A DNA stretch of 64,000 nucleotides, taken from contig CM055102.1 of assembly GCA_029204225.1 (NCBI GenBank), positions 63,113,000 through 63,176,999 of the forward strand, read 5' to 3'. The notes beneath the pieces were generated by a model, which ran no database searches, was not told the DNA's origin, and was given only the letters and a program-made list of their open reading frames with translations. This DNA is from Diphasiastrum complanatum (taxonomy: Eukaryota; Streptophyta; Lycopodiopsida; Lycopodiales; Lycopodiaceae). Positions 12,640 through 25,303 of this stretch are shown in pieces. Position 1 is the stretch's first letter. Every line of letters begins with the position of its first letter. The translations under genes were made by a program, and so were the position numbers.

Positions 12640-14640
12640 TCTCTCCTTCTATTCGACCTTCCTTGGTGCAAGCAAATCTTCTTGTGCTTGCCAATTCTCA
12701 CACAAATTGGCCTACTTGACTATTCACAAGCAATACATGGACCTTATGATGTTGGCTCGAGATCCTTCCACCTAAAAGGTTCATGCGAACCCTAGGGCCA
12801 CATGAGGCCAGGCTCGAGCTCTCGGGCTTCCCCAGACAATTGACCCTAATCAAGTGCTCCTGCGGTTGGGGCAAGGTCCTCCCATGTAGGATTAAGCTTT
12901 CCCCCTTCTCGCATTATGTGAACCACTTTTGTTTTGATTGTCATTTGAGTATCATGCGAACTCAAATATCTTGCACACATACCAAGTATTTGCCTTTCAT
13001 ATTGCAAAAGCAAGCTACTTGGTAGGTATACATAGAACCGTGTGTTGTAATTGGTTTGTTGGTTTTCTTTGCTTGTGATTGATCCACTAGCATTAGGGTT
13101 AATACAAACTATCGTATAATATACAAGTTTAGGTTGAAGTGGAATTGGCTTGCAGCTCCATCAATAATGATAATGGTCTCTATGAAATAAAGGTAAGGTA
13201 GTGTGATGGCAACTCCCAATCTTTAATCTCCTTTGTGAATCATGAAAATGACCTAACTCTTAACTAGGCCTAATTAAAACAAACACTTGGATTCTTCCAA
13301 AAAAATTCTAGAAAAAGATAGTGTCCATGTCGATGGTTCAAACATGACCATATTGGTGGAGGTGACTGCACCTATGCTATGTATATAGAGGTGGATCTCC
13401 ATGAGTTGGGGGCTTTCATTCTCATCCTGAGAGTGGATAGCTCTTTCATGCGATTAGTAGGCCAGGACAATATCTTAGACTCACAATATAGGTATGGGAT
13501 GGTTGAAGGTAGGATGAAGTGGTATAGGATGTTCTAACTTGGTGGAGACTTAAGCATGCTTGATGTTGTTATAAAGCAACAATACATGGGAATGAGATGG
13601 CAATATCACTTTGGAAGAACAACTATAGAGCATTTCCATAATTAATCTTACCTTGGTTTGTTTTGACATGGAAGTTCATAACATTTAACATTAGAGCCAC
13701 CAATCATTGTGATTAGGGTACAATCGTTTTACCTCCAACTTCATGAAAGTGTGCTTAAAGAGCTTGCATTTCATCTATGTTTAATATCTTTTATGTTTGG
13801 TTGATCTCCATAGTGTTTTGGATAAGAAACAAGTCTAGCCAAGGGTCTAAAGTTTTTTTGCTTTTTGGCAACTGATTTTTGTTTTCCTCTTAATTTATGC
13901 ACACTCAGGAAAAAAAAGATAGCCTAATTTGACTTTTCTTTTGGCACATTTGAGAAGACATAAAACCCAAAAAGAAAATTCCCTCAGCCTTTATAATTGA
14001 TGAAGGAATTAGAGAAAAAAAAAAAGACCTTGCACAATAGCCTCTTATACGAATCTGAACATGTGCAAGTGTGGCGCAGGAGAATACCTTGCCTGCACAT
14101 GCAAGCAAAATGGTTTCACGTCCCTGGTTAATTCCATTAATTAACGATGTTGTTCCACTGTCTAGCATACCGCGTACGTTGTTATGTCTCACATAGAATT
14201 TAGTAGTGATTGTTAGGGGCATTACCTACTAGTTGAAAATTAGTTACATTCTACGAGACGTCCTACTGAGAGTGAGTGAGTAGACCCTTGAACTGGCAAT
14301 CAACCAAAGTGAACTAGCTAAGGTGTCCCAATACACTAAGTGATATTGTAGTCCCTTTTCTATGTTCCCTAATACCTACGTATATAAGGATTAGAAAACG
14401 AAGATGGATCTACTAAAGTGTGTATAACATTATGGTATGGGTTTCGATCAAAGAAGAGAGAGTAGAAGAAATGTGAAATGGAAGGGGATGTCATGTATTT
14501 TTTATGAACATAGTATAGGGTATCAAGGCAGAGCCATGCCATACTAACCCCATAGACCTCATGATCGAGCATGAAAGTATGAGAACTATTGTAGTGGCTT
14601 GGCTTGGCCTACTCCAAGGGTTGACCACAAGCTTATAAAA
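12640..14640. other. no recognisable gene
   Basis: Two kilobases between the RPS7 promoter and the copia block. Frames at 12783-13025 and 13905-14222 are isolated and lack motifs. Nothing here can be assigned. Confidence 0.4.
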
Positions 14641-14649
14641 GACGTATTT

Positions 14650-15268
<619 letters not shown>

Positions 15269-15289
15269 CCCCCCCTTAAGCTTAACTCC

Positions 15290-18250
15290 TAGGGTCTTGA
15301 ATGAAATTAAGCAAGCTACATAATGCAACATGCTTTTCTCTTGACAGAGGCTTAGTCAAGATATCAGCCAACATATTGGCTGTAGGATAGTAACTTAATT
15401 TGACATCTTTATTTTGAACTTTCTCTCTAAGAAAATGAAATTGAGCTTCAATGTGTTTAGTTCTATAGTGAGTTCATGGGTTCAGAGATAGAGCAATGTA
15501 GCTCTGATTGTCGCAATAGAGTATTGTTGGACTGATTTGAGAGATCATAAGATCCTGAAGCAATCTTTTGAGCCAGATAATTCCCTTCACTATAGAGGTA
15601 GCTACGACATATTCTGCTTTAGTGGAGAACAAGGAAATGCATTTCTACTTTCGACTATTCCACAAAATGGGTCCTTGTGCTAGAAAGCAAAGATATTTAG
15701 ATGTGGATTTTCTTGTGTCCACATTACCAGCCCAATCAGAGTTAGAATAAGTGAGTAATGTCAAAGCATCCTCTATATTTCCATTATAACATAAACCATA
15801 GTGCTTAGTGGATTTAATGTATATTAGTACTCTGAGGAGAGCCTTCTAGTGAGGTAGGCTGAGATTTGACATAAACTATGACAATGTGCTGACTATAAGT
15901 GCTAAATCAGGTCTGGTGTAGACCATGGCATATGTGATCGATCCAACTATTGATTGATAGGGATAGTTGCACATATGTTTCTTCTCTGCATCAATTTTTG
16001 GACACATATCCTTTGATATCTTCAATCCTCCTAAGTCCATAGTCGAGTCTATTGACTTGCAGTTTTCCATGCCATACCAGTAGAGTACACTGGTTAGATA
16101 TCTCTCTTGACTTAACGTGATACTTCTCTTCACTCTATCTCTAGTTATCTCGATTCCCAAAAGGTAGTGCATAGGACCTGAATCAGTCATTTCGAATTCC
16201 TTCGACAAAAGTATCTTCGTCTCATGAAGTAGCTGATTTGAATTGTTCATGATCAGTGAGTCATCAACATATAGAGCTATTAAGACATAGCTTGAGCCTC
16301 TATGTTTGAGATAAACATTAGAGTCAGTAGAGTTTGGGATGAAGTCATGCTGCAACAAGAATTGATTGATTCTATCAAACCAGGTCTTTGAAGCTTGCTT
16401 TAGCCCATAGAGAGCTCTTTGTAGCTTACAAACCTTATGTTCTTGGCCTTGAAAGATGTAACTTTTAGGTTGATAGATGTAGATGTCTTCTTGTATATAT
16501 CCATTAAAAAAGGCTGTCTGAACGTCCATCTGGTGAACTTCCAGATCTTCGGCAACTGTGAAGGAGAATAAAGATCGAATTTATTGAAGTTTTACAACTG
16601 GACTGTATGTCTCAGTGTAGTCAATCCCATAGTTTGTTCATAACTTTTGACAACTAGTAGAGCTTTCCATTTGGTTGTTGAACCATCTAGATTGAGCTTC
16701 AACTGAAGATCCACTTGGTGTCGATGATCTTTGCATTGGTAGGAGCTACGACAAGATGCTAGGTCTTGTTCTTCATTAATGAATTGTACTCAGCATGCAT
16801 GGCAGAATGCCACTTGTCTACATTTGAATTCAACAATGCATCTGTTATTGAAGTGGGTTCATCATTGCTGATGAATACCTGAGGGGTGAAACGATCAGGT
16901 TATTGTTGATGTCGAGCAGATCTTCAAGCAATAGTCAGTTGTTGAGATGATGATTCTCCTTGTTGTGTGACAGGGGTATCTCCAATGTTCGTTGGGACAA
17001 TCGTAGGTTGAGGCCTGTCGATGGTGATGGGAGTCGTTGGAACAAACTCTTATATTGGTTGCTTCTGCTTGAAGTCGAAGAATTTATCTTCGAGGAAGAT
17101 GACATCTTGACTAACTGAGATTCGGTTTGACTCGACATCAAAAATTTGATATGCTTTGTGTGATGTCGAGTATCCAATGAAGATACTCCTATAGCTAACA
17201 AGGTCAAGCTTCTCTCTTAAATCAGAGGGATGTGTACATAACAAAGGTAGCCACACACTCGAAGGTGTCTGAGACTCAGTTTGTAGCCATAGAAAGTTTC
17301 GAAAGGAGTCTTTGAGTTGACTGCTTTGGTACTCGAATAGTTTTGTAGATAGCAAGTTGTTGAAACAGCTTCATCCCAAAAAATCTTGGTGAGCCAAGCA
17401 TTTGACATCATTGATCATGTTGCATTTAGCGCTCTAGTGGCCTGTCCTTTTGGGAATCTTGATCTAGGCTATTCGCCTAGTAGGCACATCTCACATACAC
17501 GTCGAATGTCAGTGGATGTAGCATTAAAGTTTAAATCCTTGACTATATTGTTATGATGCATATACAAGATTGATCTCATGTTTAAGTGTCCTAATCTTTG
17601 ATGCTATAATTGGGAATTTGAAGTAATCACATTAATAGAAAGTGCATATTCGTGACCCTGAATGTACAAATTACCTTCTTTGTTTGTAGAGAGGATTTCT
17701 TTATCGTTCTTGTCTAGAATGGAACATTGCCTCGAATTGAACAAGGCTCTATAGCCCTGATCAGTGAGCTTGCTTTGGTCAGTTTGAGTATGTACAATAC
17801 ATCCTTGAGCAAGTTCAATTTACCATTAGGAAGATAAAGGCGATAAATCCTTTGCCTTCGATCTGCAATGCACTTGAGTCACCGAAGTAGACATACTTCA
17901 ATTCTGCTGGTGTGAGGTTTTCCAATAAGGACTTGCATGAAGTCATGTGCTGAGAAGCACCAGAATCGAGATACCAGACCATTGCATCTCTAATAGGTTC
18001 ATCTTGTATCATTAATGATGTTGGGTCTTCGAGAAAGGTTCTGGCAGAATTAGATCCTCCATCCTACTGCATTCTTTTCATTGCTTCGTTGTGCTTGAGA
18101 AGTCGACAATCCTTGATGTCGTCGTTGGTTCTCTTGCAAAAATAACAATATCACTCTTGAACCCTTGCCAAGCTGCAAAAAAATCATTGTTCACCAGAAA
18201 AACCTTCGCAATTTCTACTCTAGTTTCATATTTGTCAAATCTATCTATCT
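15290..18250 (-). mobile_element. Ty1/copia element A polyprotein remnant (degenerate)
   Basis: Read on the minus strand, in order: a degenerate zinc knuckle near 18080-18150 (CYFCKRTNDDIKDC, with Asp where the His should be); protease at 17815-18012 (YLDSGASQHM active site); the GAG-pre-integrase boundary near 17450-17530; the integrase C-terminal part at 17411-17050; reverse transcriptase at 16529-15876 (MDVQTAFFNGY, RALYGLKQASKTW, LYVDD, HYLLGIEI, YTRPDLA); and RNase H at 15870-15293 (YCDNQSSIALS, TKHIEAQFHFL, ADILTKPLS). Several stops and frameshifts break it. The integrase catalytic core is deleted. The region upstream of the zinc knuckle is replaced by element B. Confidence 0.92.
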
Positions 18251-19150
18251 ATTCACCCCCTCTTGATGTGCCATAGGTTGTGCACTAATTTCTATCTCTG
18301 GCTGCTCTTGAGGTGGCCCTGCATCTTCCATTTTCCTTCTTGCTTGATCCTCCTCTGCCAAGCCTTTGGGTCTGTAGGGGGCTTCTTGGATCTCTTCATT
18401 CTGGAACTTGTCTTCTTCAAACAATACATCTCTGCTGATTATGATTTTTCAGCTCATTGCATCATACAGTTTGTATCCATGTGACTCAAGAGCATAGCCA
18501 ACTAGGATGGTCCTCATAGACCTTTCATCTAGTTTGGTTCTTTTCTCCTTCGGGATATGCATGTAGGCCATACATCCAAATGTCCTTACATGAGATAGGT
18601 CTAGCTTATTCCCTATCCAAACTTCTTCTAGAGTTTTGCCCTATACTGCAGTGGTCAGTGTTCGATCTGTAGGTAGATTGATGTGGACACAACTTCACTC
18701 CATAATGTAATTGACAATTTTGCTTGTGTTAGCAAACATCTCGCTGTATCAAGTATTGTCCTATTCTTTCTTTCGGCAATGTCGTTGTGCTGCGGAGTGT
18801 AAGGCAATGTGTACTTCCTGCTAATGCCATTTTCACTGCAATATGTTTTGAAGGTCATACTTGTGTACTCACCTCCATTGTTTTATCTTAAACACTTTAG
18901 GATTGCACCTGTCTATTTCTCTGAGAAACATTTGAAGTCCTTCAATGCACTCAGGGCATCAAATTTTAACTTGAGAAAATAGACAAATGTTTTGTGGCTA
19001 TAATCATCCACAAACGTTATGAAGTACCTTGCTCCTGAGAATGATTTCACGTTCATTGGGCCACACAAATCTGTGTGGACCAATTCCAAAATGGATGTGG
19101 CTCGGGCCCCTTCACCATTGAAGGGCAAACGATGTTGCTCACCCAATAGC
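18251..19150 (-). mobile_element. Ty1/copia element B integrase fragment
   Basis: The minus strand encodes the end of the GAG-pre-integrase (KLLGEQHRLPFNG) and an integrase core with HTDLCGPMNV, FITFVDDYSHKTFVYFL, YTLPYTPQHNDIAERKNRTI and LWSEVVSTSIYLQ, then the C-terminal domain (FGCMAYMHIPKEKR, RDVLFEEDKF). Stops occur near 18900 and 18620-18655. It differs in sequence from element A, to which it is fused at about 18250. Its other end abuts the RNase pseudogene at about 19150. Confidence 0.9.
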
Positions 19151-19345
19151 TTCACAACTATTCAGAATGCTCTAACTTCTTCGCTTGGCCACACTCCAGG
19201 AGTGCAGTGTAACCGTGATGCTTCTGGTAACAATCAACTGTATCAGTTGTACATATGTGTGGCAACTGATGCTTCCACATTGATTGATTGCCTGGTTTTC
19301 CAGACCTCCGAGTGTTCATTGATTGTGCACTTCCTGCCTTTCTGA
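19151..19345 (+). pseudogene. RNS1-like RNase T2 pseudogene, 3' part of exon 3
   Basis: Continuation of the fragment at 612-925: TTIQNALTSSLGHTPG, QCNRDASGNNQLYQLYICV and the C-terminal cysteine block DCLVFQTSEC, ending in a stop at 19343-19345. The frame is intact in this piece. Only about 20-25 bases of the original exon are unaccounted for between the two fragments. It keeps CNRD, the usual family form, where the intact copy has CSSD. Confidence 0.9.
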
Positions 19346-19876
19346 TACCTTGTGTCCCAATATGCACTGCAAATTTTGTTGTTGAAGAAATCACTCAGAA
19401 CCAGAAGAGTGTGTATATGTATGTATAGCAGCAGCATTGATGAGTCTTGGATACTATCATTCTTTTGCTGAGCATCTTCATTAGAAACATAGCATAGCAT
19501 TTTCCAAGAACAATGCTCATAATATAATATGTAATTGCAAGGATGTGAAGTTATTCGATAATAAATTAGCCATTTTCACTTATTATATTGTCTTTATTTC
19601 CATGGCCAAAATTTAAAATTCCACTAATCCATCATCCTTTCTTTCAAGGGGGGAGGTTCTTATTACCAAACTCCTCCATGGAAATATTTGGGGATTGGGA
19701 GCTAGGCCTTGAAGGCCCTTGTGATGGTCGCAGAAGGACCCAAGAAGAGGTCGTACTTCCTTGTTGTAAAAACTGAGTTTCACGTTGAGATGAAACTATC
19801 AGAACAAGTCATGAAATACAAGAACTTAGTAAGTTTTAACATGAAAAATGTCAAGAAATTCAAAAATTTATGTACG
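19346..19876 (+). repeat. 3' flank of the RNase pseudogene, inverted copy of 59640-60263
   Basis: Downstream sequence of the broken RNase, collinear with the 3' flank of the intact gene (59640-60263, opposite strand) through a shared AATAAATTAGCC near 19560. Homology stops near 19876, where copia element C begins. Two small frames in it (around 19588-19776) match shadows in the other copy and show no known domain. Confidence 0.8.
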
Positions 19877-19879
19877 AAT

Positions 19880-21490
19880 TGAATACGGCTAATGTTATCA
19901 CAATAAATGGTAGTTGGATAGTTCTGTTTGAAGTTCAGACTCTTTAAGAGAAGCCTCACTGAGATGGTTTCTTTGGTTGTTTATGTTGTTGCTATGTATT
20001 CAGCTATAGTCGAGGACTTATGCCTCTTCCTATTCCTTGAAATGGGTGCCAAAAATAGATAGATGTAGTAACTAGAAGCTGAATTCCTGGTACTTAAGTC
20101 TTCCACCCAAGCTGAATAAGACTATCCAAATAAGGACAAAGAAAGGGTAGCATTACCTAAACAACAAAGAACTTGATTCTTTGTCGATTGAATATACTTC
20201 ATCACTCTTTATGAATGGTTTCCAATGTTGAACTCTAGAATTCAACATGGATTGAGAGACTGTGCTTACTATATATTCCAAATTAGGTCCGGTGCACACC
20301 ATTGCATACATTAATGAGCTGATAAGTGAGTGCTATGGATAATTCTTCATGATTGAGACTACAACAGGTGTCGAAGGGCACATATCCTTGTTGAGTTTAA
20401 GTCTTGGTTCCATTAGTGAGTCAGTCAACTTTGATTTATGCATTTCGAATTTTTCTAGGATGTGTTTTAGATATTTTTGTTGGCTTAGAAGAATTGTCTT
20501 CTTGGCTCTATCGCAAAGGATTTGAATGCCACATAGAAAGTGTATAGGTCTGAGATTTGTCATGTCAAATTTTGTAGACAGATTCGACTTGGTACTTTTG
20601 AGCAACGAAGTACTATTACTTAAAAGTATATAGTCATCAATACAGAGAGAAATAATTAGGTACTTTGGACATTCATACTTAATATAGACATTTGAGCTAG
20701 TAGTAGTAGAATAAAAATCAAGCTATAATAGATAATCATTGATTCGTTGAAACCAACCCATGTGTGCTTGTCTGAGCCCATATAGAACTTTATGAATCTT
20801 ACACACTCGATCTTAAAGACCCTCAATGTCATAGTCTTCAAGTTGTTGCATGTAAATATCTTCATGGATGTAACGATTCAAGATTGCAATTTGTATATTC
20901 ATATGACATACTTCAAGATCATCTTATGTTGCTATAATTGCCAACAAGGTTCGAATAGATGTAAGTTTTATAACAGGACTAAAAGTCTTTCTGTAATCAT
21001 TACCTGATAATTGTGAGTAGCCTTTGGTTACAAATCTTGCCTTCCATTTAGAAATGGAGCCATTGGAATTGTACTTTTGTTTGAACATCCAATTGCATTG
21101 TTGACTGACCCTTGTTTTGGTAAGATAATTGACAAGAGTCTAGATTTGGTTATGTATCAATGATTGTATTCACTATTCATTATTGCCTTCCACTTATCAT
21201 AATTCACATTAGACAATACATCTTGAAGAGTGAGAGGTTCCTTGACTGTTGTTCCAAAAGACTGAGTGAATCTTTCTTGTGGATGCGTGATTTGACCAAA
21301 TCTTTAAACAATTGGTTGTTTTTCATTATCTGAGCCTAAAGAAAAATGACATGGTTCAAGGTGTGAAGTGGATGGATTTGAGTCAAGCGTTTCTTCGACA
21401 TTGCCAGACAATGGTTTAGGATTCAAACCAATATTAATTCATGTTGTCTCATTTGAGGTTATAAAATTTGTTTTCTAGAAAGGCTACATC
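19880..21490 (-). mobile_element. Ty1/copia element C, RT and RNase H remnant
   Basis: The minus strand carries degenerate reverse transcriptase and RNase H. The clearest frame is 20605-20333 (KFDMTNLRPIHFLCGIQI, LSQQKYLKHILEKF, KLNKDMCPSTP). Downstream there are RNase H words split by frameshifts (SSTIAEYIA, IYCDN). Upstream the RT is too decayed to place motifs precisely. It is distinct from elements A and B and is cut at about 19880 where the RNase 3' flank begins. Confidence 0.8.
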
Positions 21491-22080
21491 TCTGCTAACA
21501 AATGTCTTACCTGTCGAAAATCAGTGGGAATGAGCGGAAGCTGAAGAGCGGGCTTGATGTAGGATCGGAAGCACAATAGATAGCAGTAGAATATTCAAAT
21601 TGAATGATTCAGACAAATGCACAATGAAATGATACAGTAGTGGGACTGAAAATTTGCACTCTGATTAATATCAAATCGTGAGTACAATGCTTGAAGTGAT
21701 AACTTTAGCTTACAGTCATTCAGAGTGATAACTTTGGTTACAAAAACTCAAATAATTAGAAGAAGTTTTCTGATGAAGATTCTAGGATTGATATCCTACA
21801 AAATATCTACAACTACCTTTTGTTGCAGTTATTACAACTGCCTCATTACAGTTAATGCATGTACAAAGTGGGTGGACTGTCAATGCGAAGTCCTTGGGTA
21901 GGATATTAGACCAACAATATCGAATTTTTTGAGTCGATCTTGTATTGAAAAACTCTAGAAAATTTGATCCTAACTTTTTCATTTCAATCCTCTGTTCAGA
22001 AATTCGAGCCTTATGTTTCTGGTTTTTTTGAATGCTCATTATTAAATGGATTTTAGGTTGAGCATCGAATTCCAGAACTC
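21490..22080 (-). mobile_element. LTR-like segment between copia fragments
   Basis: This non-coding block lies between element C and fragment D. It shares phrases (for example ACACTCTGAT, GAGTACAA and GCTTGAAG) with the LTR-like sequence at 31700-31965. An LTR is inferred; ends were not located. Confidence 0.4.
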
Positions 22081-22529
22081 CTTATTAATGTAATGGGTTA
22101 GACTTGGATATGATAGGAACTAGCTAAGTGAACTGATCGAATATGCAATGTCAGGTTGAGTGTAGATCTCAATAAGGAATGCATTTATTTTCTGGAACCA
22201 GGCTCTGGGTGACTATTTCATCCCATAGAGTGCCTTGTGAATTTTGCACACGATGTGTTGCTTACCCCTCAGTTCGTATCCTTCCGGTTGTGACATAAAA
22301 ATTTCCTCTTCAATGGTCCCGTTGAGGAAAGCGCTGGACATCCATTTGATGGACTTCGAGATCTACTGCGGTTGCAAAGGAAAGTAATAGTCGGATCAAA
22401 GCATGTTTGACGATTGGACTGAAGGTCTCGGAATAGTCCAGATCTAGAATCTAGAAATAGCCTTTGATGACCAGCTTGGCTTTGTATTGATTCAGCCTTC
22501 CTTCAGCATCATACTTCGCCTTGAATATC
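22080..22529 (-). mobile_element. copia fragment D, reverse transcriptase with internal deletion
   Basis: The minus strand starts with WIFKAKYDAEGRLNQYKAK, the usual entry into copia RT, followed by YSETFSPIVKHALIRLLLSF, then in shifted frames AFLNGTIEEEIFMSQPEGYE and KALYGMK*SPRAW. It jumps directly to TQPDIAYSISSLS, the region that normally follows the catalytic core, so the YVDD segment is deleted. A stop interrupts the block near 22460. Confidence 0.85.
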
Positions 22530-23355
22530 CATTAGTAGTAAAGTTGATTTGCTTGCTACCTTCATCTCTTTGCTTCTTCAAACATTCATTTGCAAAATGC
22601 CCTTTGATTCCACAATAAAAGCATTTCAACTTAGACTTATCTTTCTTTTTGCCAAAAGAAGAAGTCTCACCTTGATCTTGCCCTTTAGACCACTTGCCTT
22701 TGCCTTTGCCCTTGAACTTGCCTTTGATGAACATAGCATCCTCTTCATAATGAGATGTCGATGTAGATCCACCTCCTCTTGATTGAAGCCTATACTCCTC
22801 ATTCACCAAGATCTCTTGCAAATCCACAATACTTGGCAAAGTCTTTTGAATAGCAAAACTTTGAACAAGATTAGCATGATCATCCAACAAGCCACTAAGT
22901 ATACCTTGAACAAGCTCTACCTCCTTAATGCTTTCATCAATACATGCTAACTCATCATTGAATGCCTTAACCCTCAAAACAAAATCATGAGTACTCTCTT
23001 CCTTCTTTTGCAAACTTTGAAAGATTTGCCTCCTAAGAGTAAGCACTCTTGATGTAGACTTGGATTCATAAAGCTTCTTCAAAGCTTCCCAAGCCTCCAA
23101 AGATGATGTGCACTTACCAACTTCCTTGAGAAGTTCATTGGTAACATTCATCTTAATCATGTGTAGAGCTTTCTTTGTTCTCTTGTCATACCTCACTTGA
23201 TCTTGAGGTGCTTGAGGTCTCTCCTCCACACCTGCAACAATCTCCATCAACTCATTCATCTCCAATAAGGACTCCATCCTCACCTTCCAAGTAGAATAGT
23301 TGATTGAGGTAAGCCTTTCATTGCTCTCCAACATAAAGCCTCCACTTGTAGCCAT
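22530..23355 (-). mobile_element. copia-type gag (UBN2-like) with CCHC zinc knuckle
   Basis: An open frame on the minus strand for a retrotransposon nucleocapsid/gag protein. The probable start is the ATG at 23355 (MATSGGFMLESNERLTSINY). The gag core follows (YSTWKVRMESLLEMNEL, EAWEALKKLYESKS, LRRQIFQSLQ). A basic stretch and one CCHC knuckle, CFYCGIKGHFANEC, come near the end. The frame is intact for about 272 aa until TTN, where at about 22530 it is fused to RT fragment D. Upstream it is preceded by its own primer site and LTR. The frame also extends 23 residues upstream of 23355, but the gag-like start is preferred. Confidence 0.88.
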
Positions 23356-23947
23356 GTTGAAGTGACCTGATCTTCTTCTTTCAACCTGTTTCAATGCACA
23401 AATCACTCTCTTGAATGTCAACAAATGAACTCAAGAAGAAATCACAAAGATATGGAACCTCTCAAATCTCTTCTAGCACTTCTAACTAGAAACTCAACAC
23501 ATAGAATAGTGAAATCTTGATCAACCTATGATCTATCCTTAATCTAATGATTCTTGTCACTTTATAAGATTGAAACACACTCAAATGAAGTTCAATTAAC
23601 CTCACAAACTAGAGATCCAATCAAAATTAGGGTTTTGACAAAATCACAAAAAATTGAATAGCTCAAATTCTACATGCAATTTCTAGAAACTTGGTATATC
23701 TTCTTGTAGACTCCAATGAGACCTTCCTAATGCACCAAAAATCATCTAATTCCAGTAAACCAAGTGTGAAATCAGAATTGATCAAGTATTTAATCCTATA
23801 TTGAGTTTTGACCTACAAAAGATCAATTCTACACATGCAAAAATGCTGATTTTTGAGTAGAGATCAATCTAGCATGCTCTAGTATTGGTAACTCCTCCAA
23901 ATACTTGCTAAAGATGGCTGATCCTTTCATAATCTGAAACACAAGAA

Positions 23948-23958
23948 CTCTGATACCA
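23948..23958 (-). other. copia primer binding site (initiator tRNA-Met)
   Basis: TGGTATCAGAG on the minus strand directly after the LTR end TTCACA. This matches the 3' end complement of initiator tRNA-Met used by plant copia elements. Confidence 0.85.
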
Positions 23959-24602
23959 TGTGAAGGATTTCAGATCATTCAAGATCCAATCCATGTCCCA
24001 AATCTTTGGTTACAATAAGGAGCAAACCACCAATCCTGCCAATGTAGAAAAATCAGCATCTACATACAAAATGAGATGCAAACTCTAAGAGATATTGATC
24101 AAACATGAACCAAAACATAAAATATGTTTGCTTTCCGTACAATTACAGTACCCTACTGTATTTCACACGTGTGAAACCGAAAATAGCAATAAATGATCAT
24201 TCTACACACAAGATTGCAAGATAACACCAATATAGTGCACCAATGAGTAGTAGAACCCAAAGAGAACCATGTATAATGATGAAATGAGAGAGAGAAGAGA
24301 GAAGATGTGTCTCTCCATGAGTTACATCCTTTTATAGAGTCTCCAAACCCTATTTGGCCACTTGGCTTTCCCTCCAAAATGTAAACCCTACTATTTTTGG
24401 GTCTAGATTCAATGTACCCAAAGTTCAAATTTGAATCTCTCTCAAACTCGACTACCAACTTTCCCACACTCTTCAAAAGTGTTTATTGAATGTATTTTAA
24501 ACTAATATAACTTCAAAAAGTTTATCTCTAAGTCTAAAATGAGTTTTGGCCTCTTATTGACAATTTACCAAAACTAGACTAATCTAGTTGAAATCTCTCA
24601 CA
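23959..24602 (-). mobile_element. complete 644-bp copia LTR
   Basis: The LTR starts TGTGAGAG at 24602 and ends TTCACA at 23959, with matching TGTGA/TCACA ends. It contains a TATA box (CTATAAAAGG near 24330-24339 on the minus strand) followed by a CT-rich leader. It is followed by the primer site and the gag frame, so it is the 5' LTR of that unit. A shortened copy in reverse orientation lies at 24783-25084. Confidence 0.88.
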
Positions 24603-24782
24603 ATGAGACTTCTTCTTTTGGCAAAAAGAAAGATAAGTCTAAGTTGAAATGCTTTTATTGTGGAATCAAAGGGCATTTTGCAAATGAATGTTTGAAGAAG
24701 CAAAGAGATGAAGGTAGCAAGCAAATCAACTTTATTACTAATGATGAGGGTCTAGGTGGTGGTGATTCTCTTTTGATGTGTT
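24603..24782 (+). mobile_element. gag 3' fragment of the same family, opposite strand
   Basis: The plus strand reads ETSSFGKKKDKSKLKCFYC, GIKGHFANECLKKQRDEGSK, then ITNDEGLGGGDSLLMCL and a stop. It is nearly identical to the end of the gag at 22530-23355 but continues past the point where that copy is fused to RT. The stop TGA is formed by bases 3-5 of the adjoining LTR (TG-TGA), so in this copy gag ends at the LTR edge. Confidence 0.88.
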
Positions 24783-25084
24783 TGTGAGAGATTTCAACTA
24801 GTTTAGTCTACTTTAGTCACATTTTGGTAAATTGTGTGTAGAATGATCATTTATTGCTATTTTTGGTTCCACACGTGTGAAATACAGTAGGGTACTGTAA
24901 TTGTACGGACAACAAACATATTTTATGTTTTGGTTCATGTTTGATCAATATCTCTTAGAGTTTGCATCTCATTTTGTATGTAGATGCTGATTTTTCTACA
25001 TTGGCAGGATTGTTGGTTTGCTCCTTATTGTAACCAAAGATTTGGGACATGGATTGGATCTTGAATGATCTGAAATCCTTCACA
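24783..25084 (+). mobile_element. internally deleted copia LTR (302 bp) plus primer-site start
   Basis: Same ends as the 644-bp LTR (TGTGAGAG to TTCACA) but about 340 bp including the TATA box are missing, with TTGT at the breakpoint. TGGTATCA (25085-25092) follows as a truncated primer site and then joins the microsatellite-bearing repeat of the segmental duplication. Confidence 0.85.
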
Positions 25085-25161
25085 TGGTATCAACTACGCC
25101 TTTAACGAAAGAAAATCAAGGGATACACACCTTCCTAGTTGGTTACCTTTAACTCTTTCAT

Positions 25162-25303
<142 letters not shown>

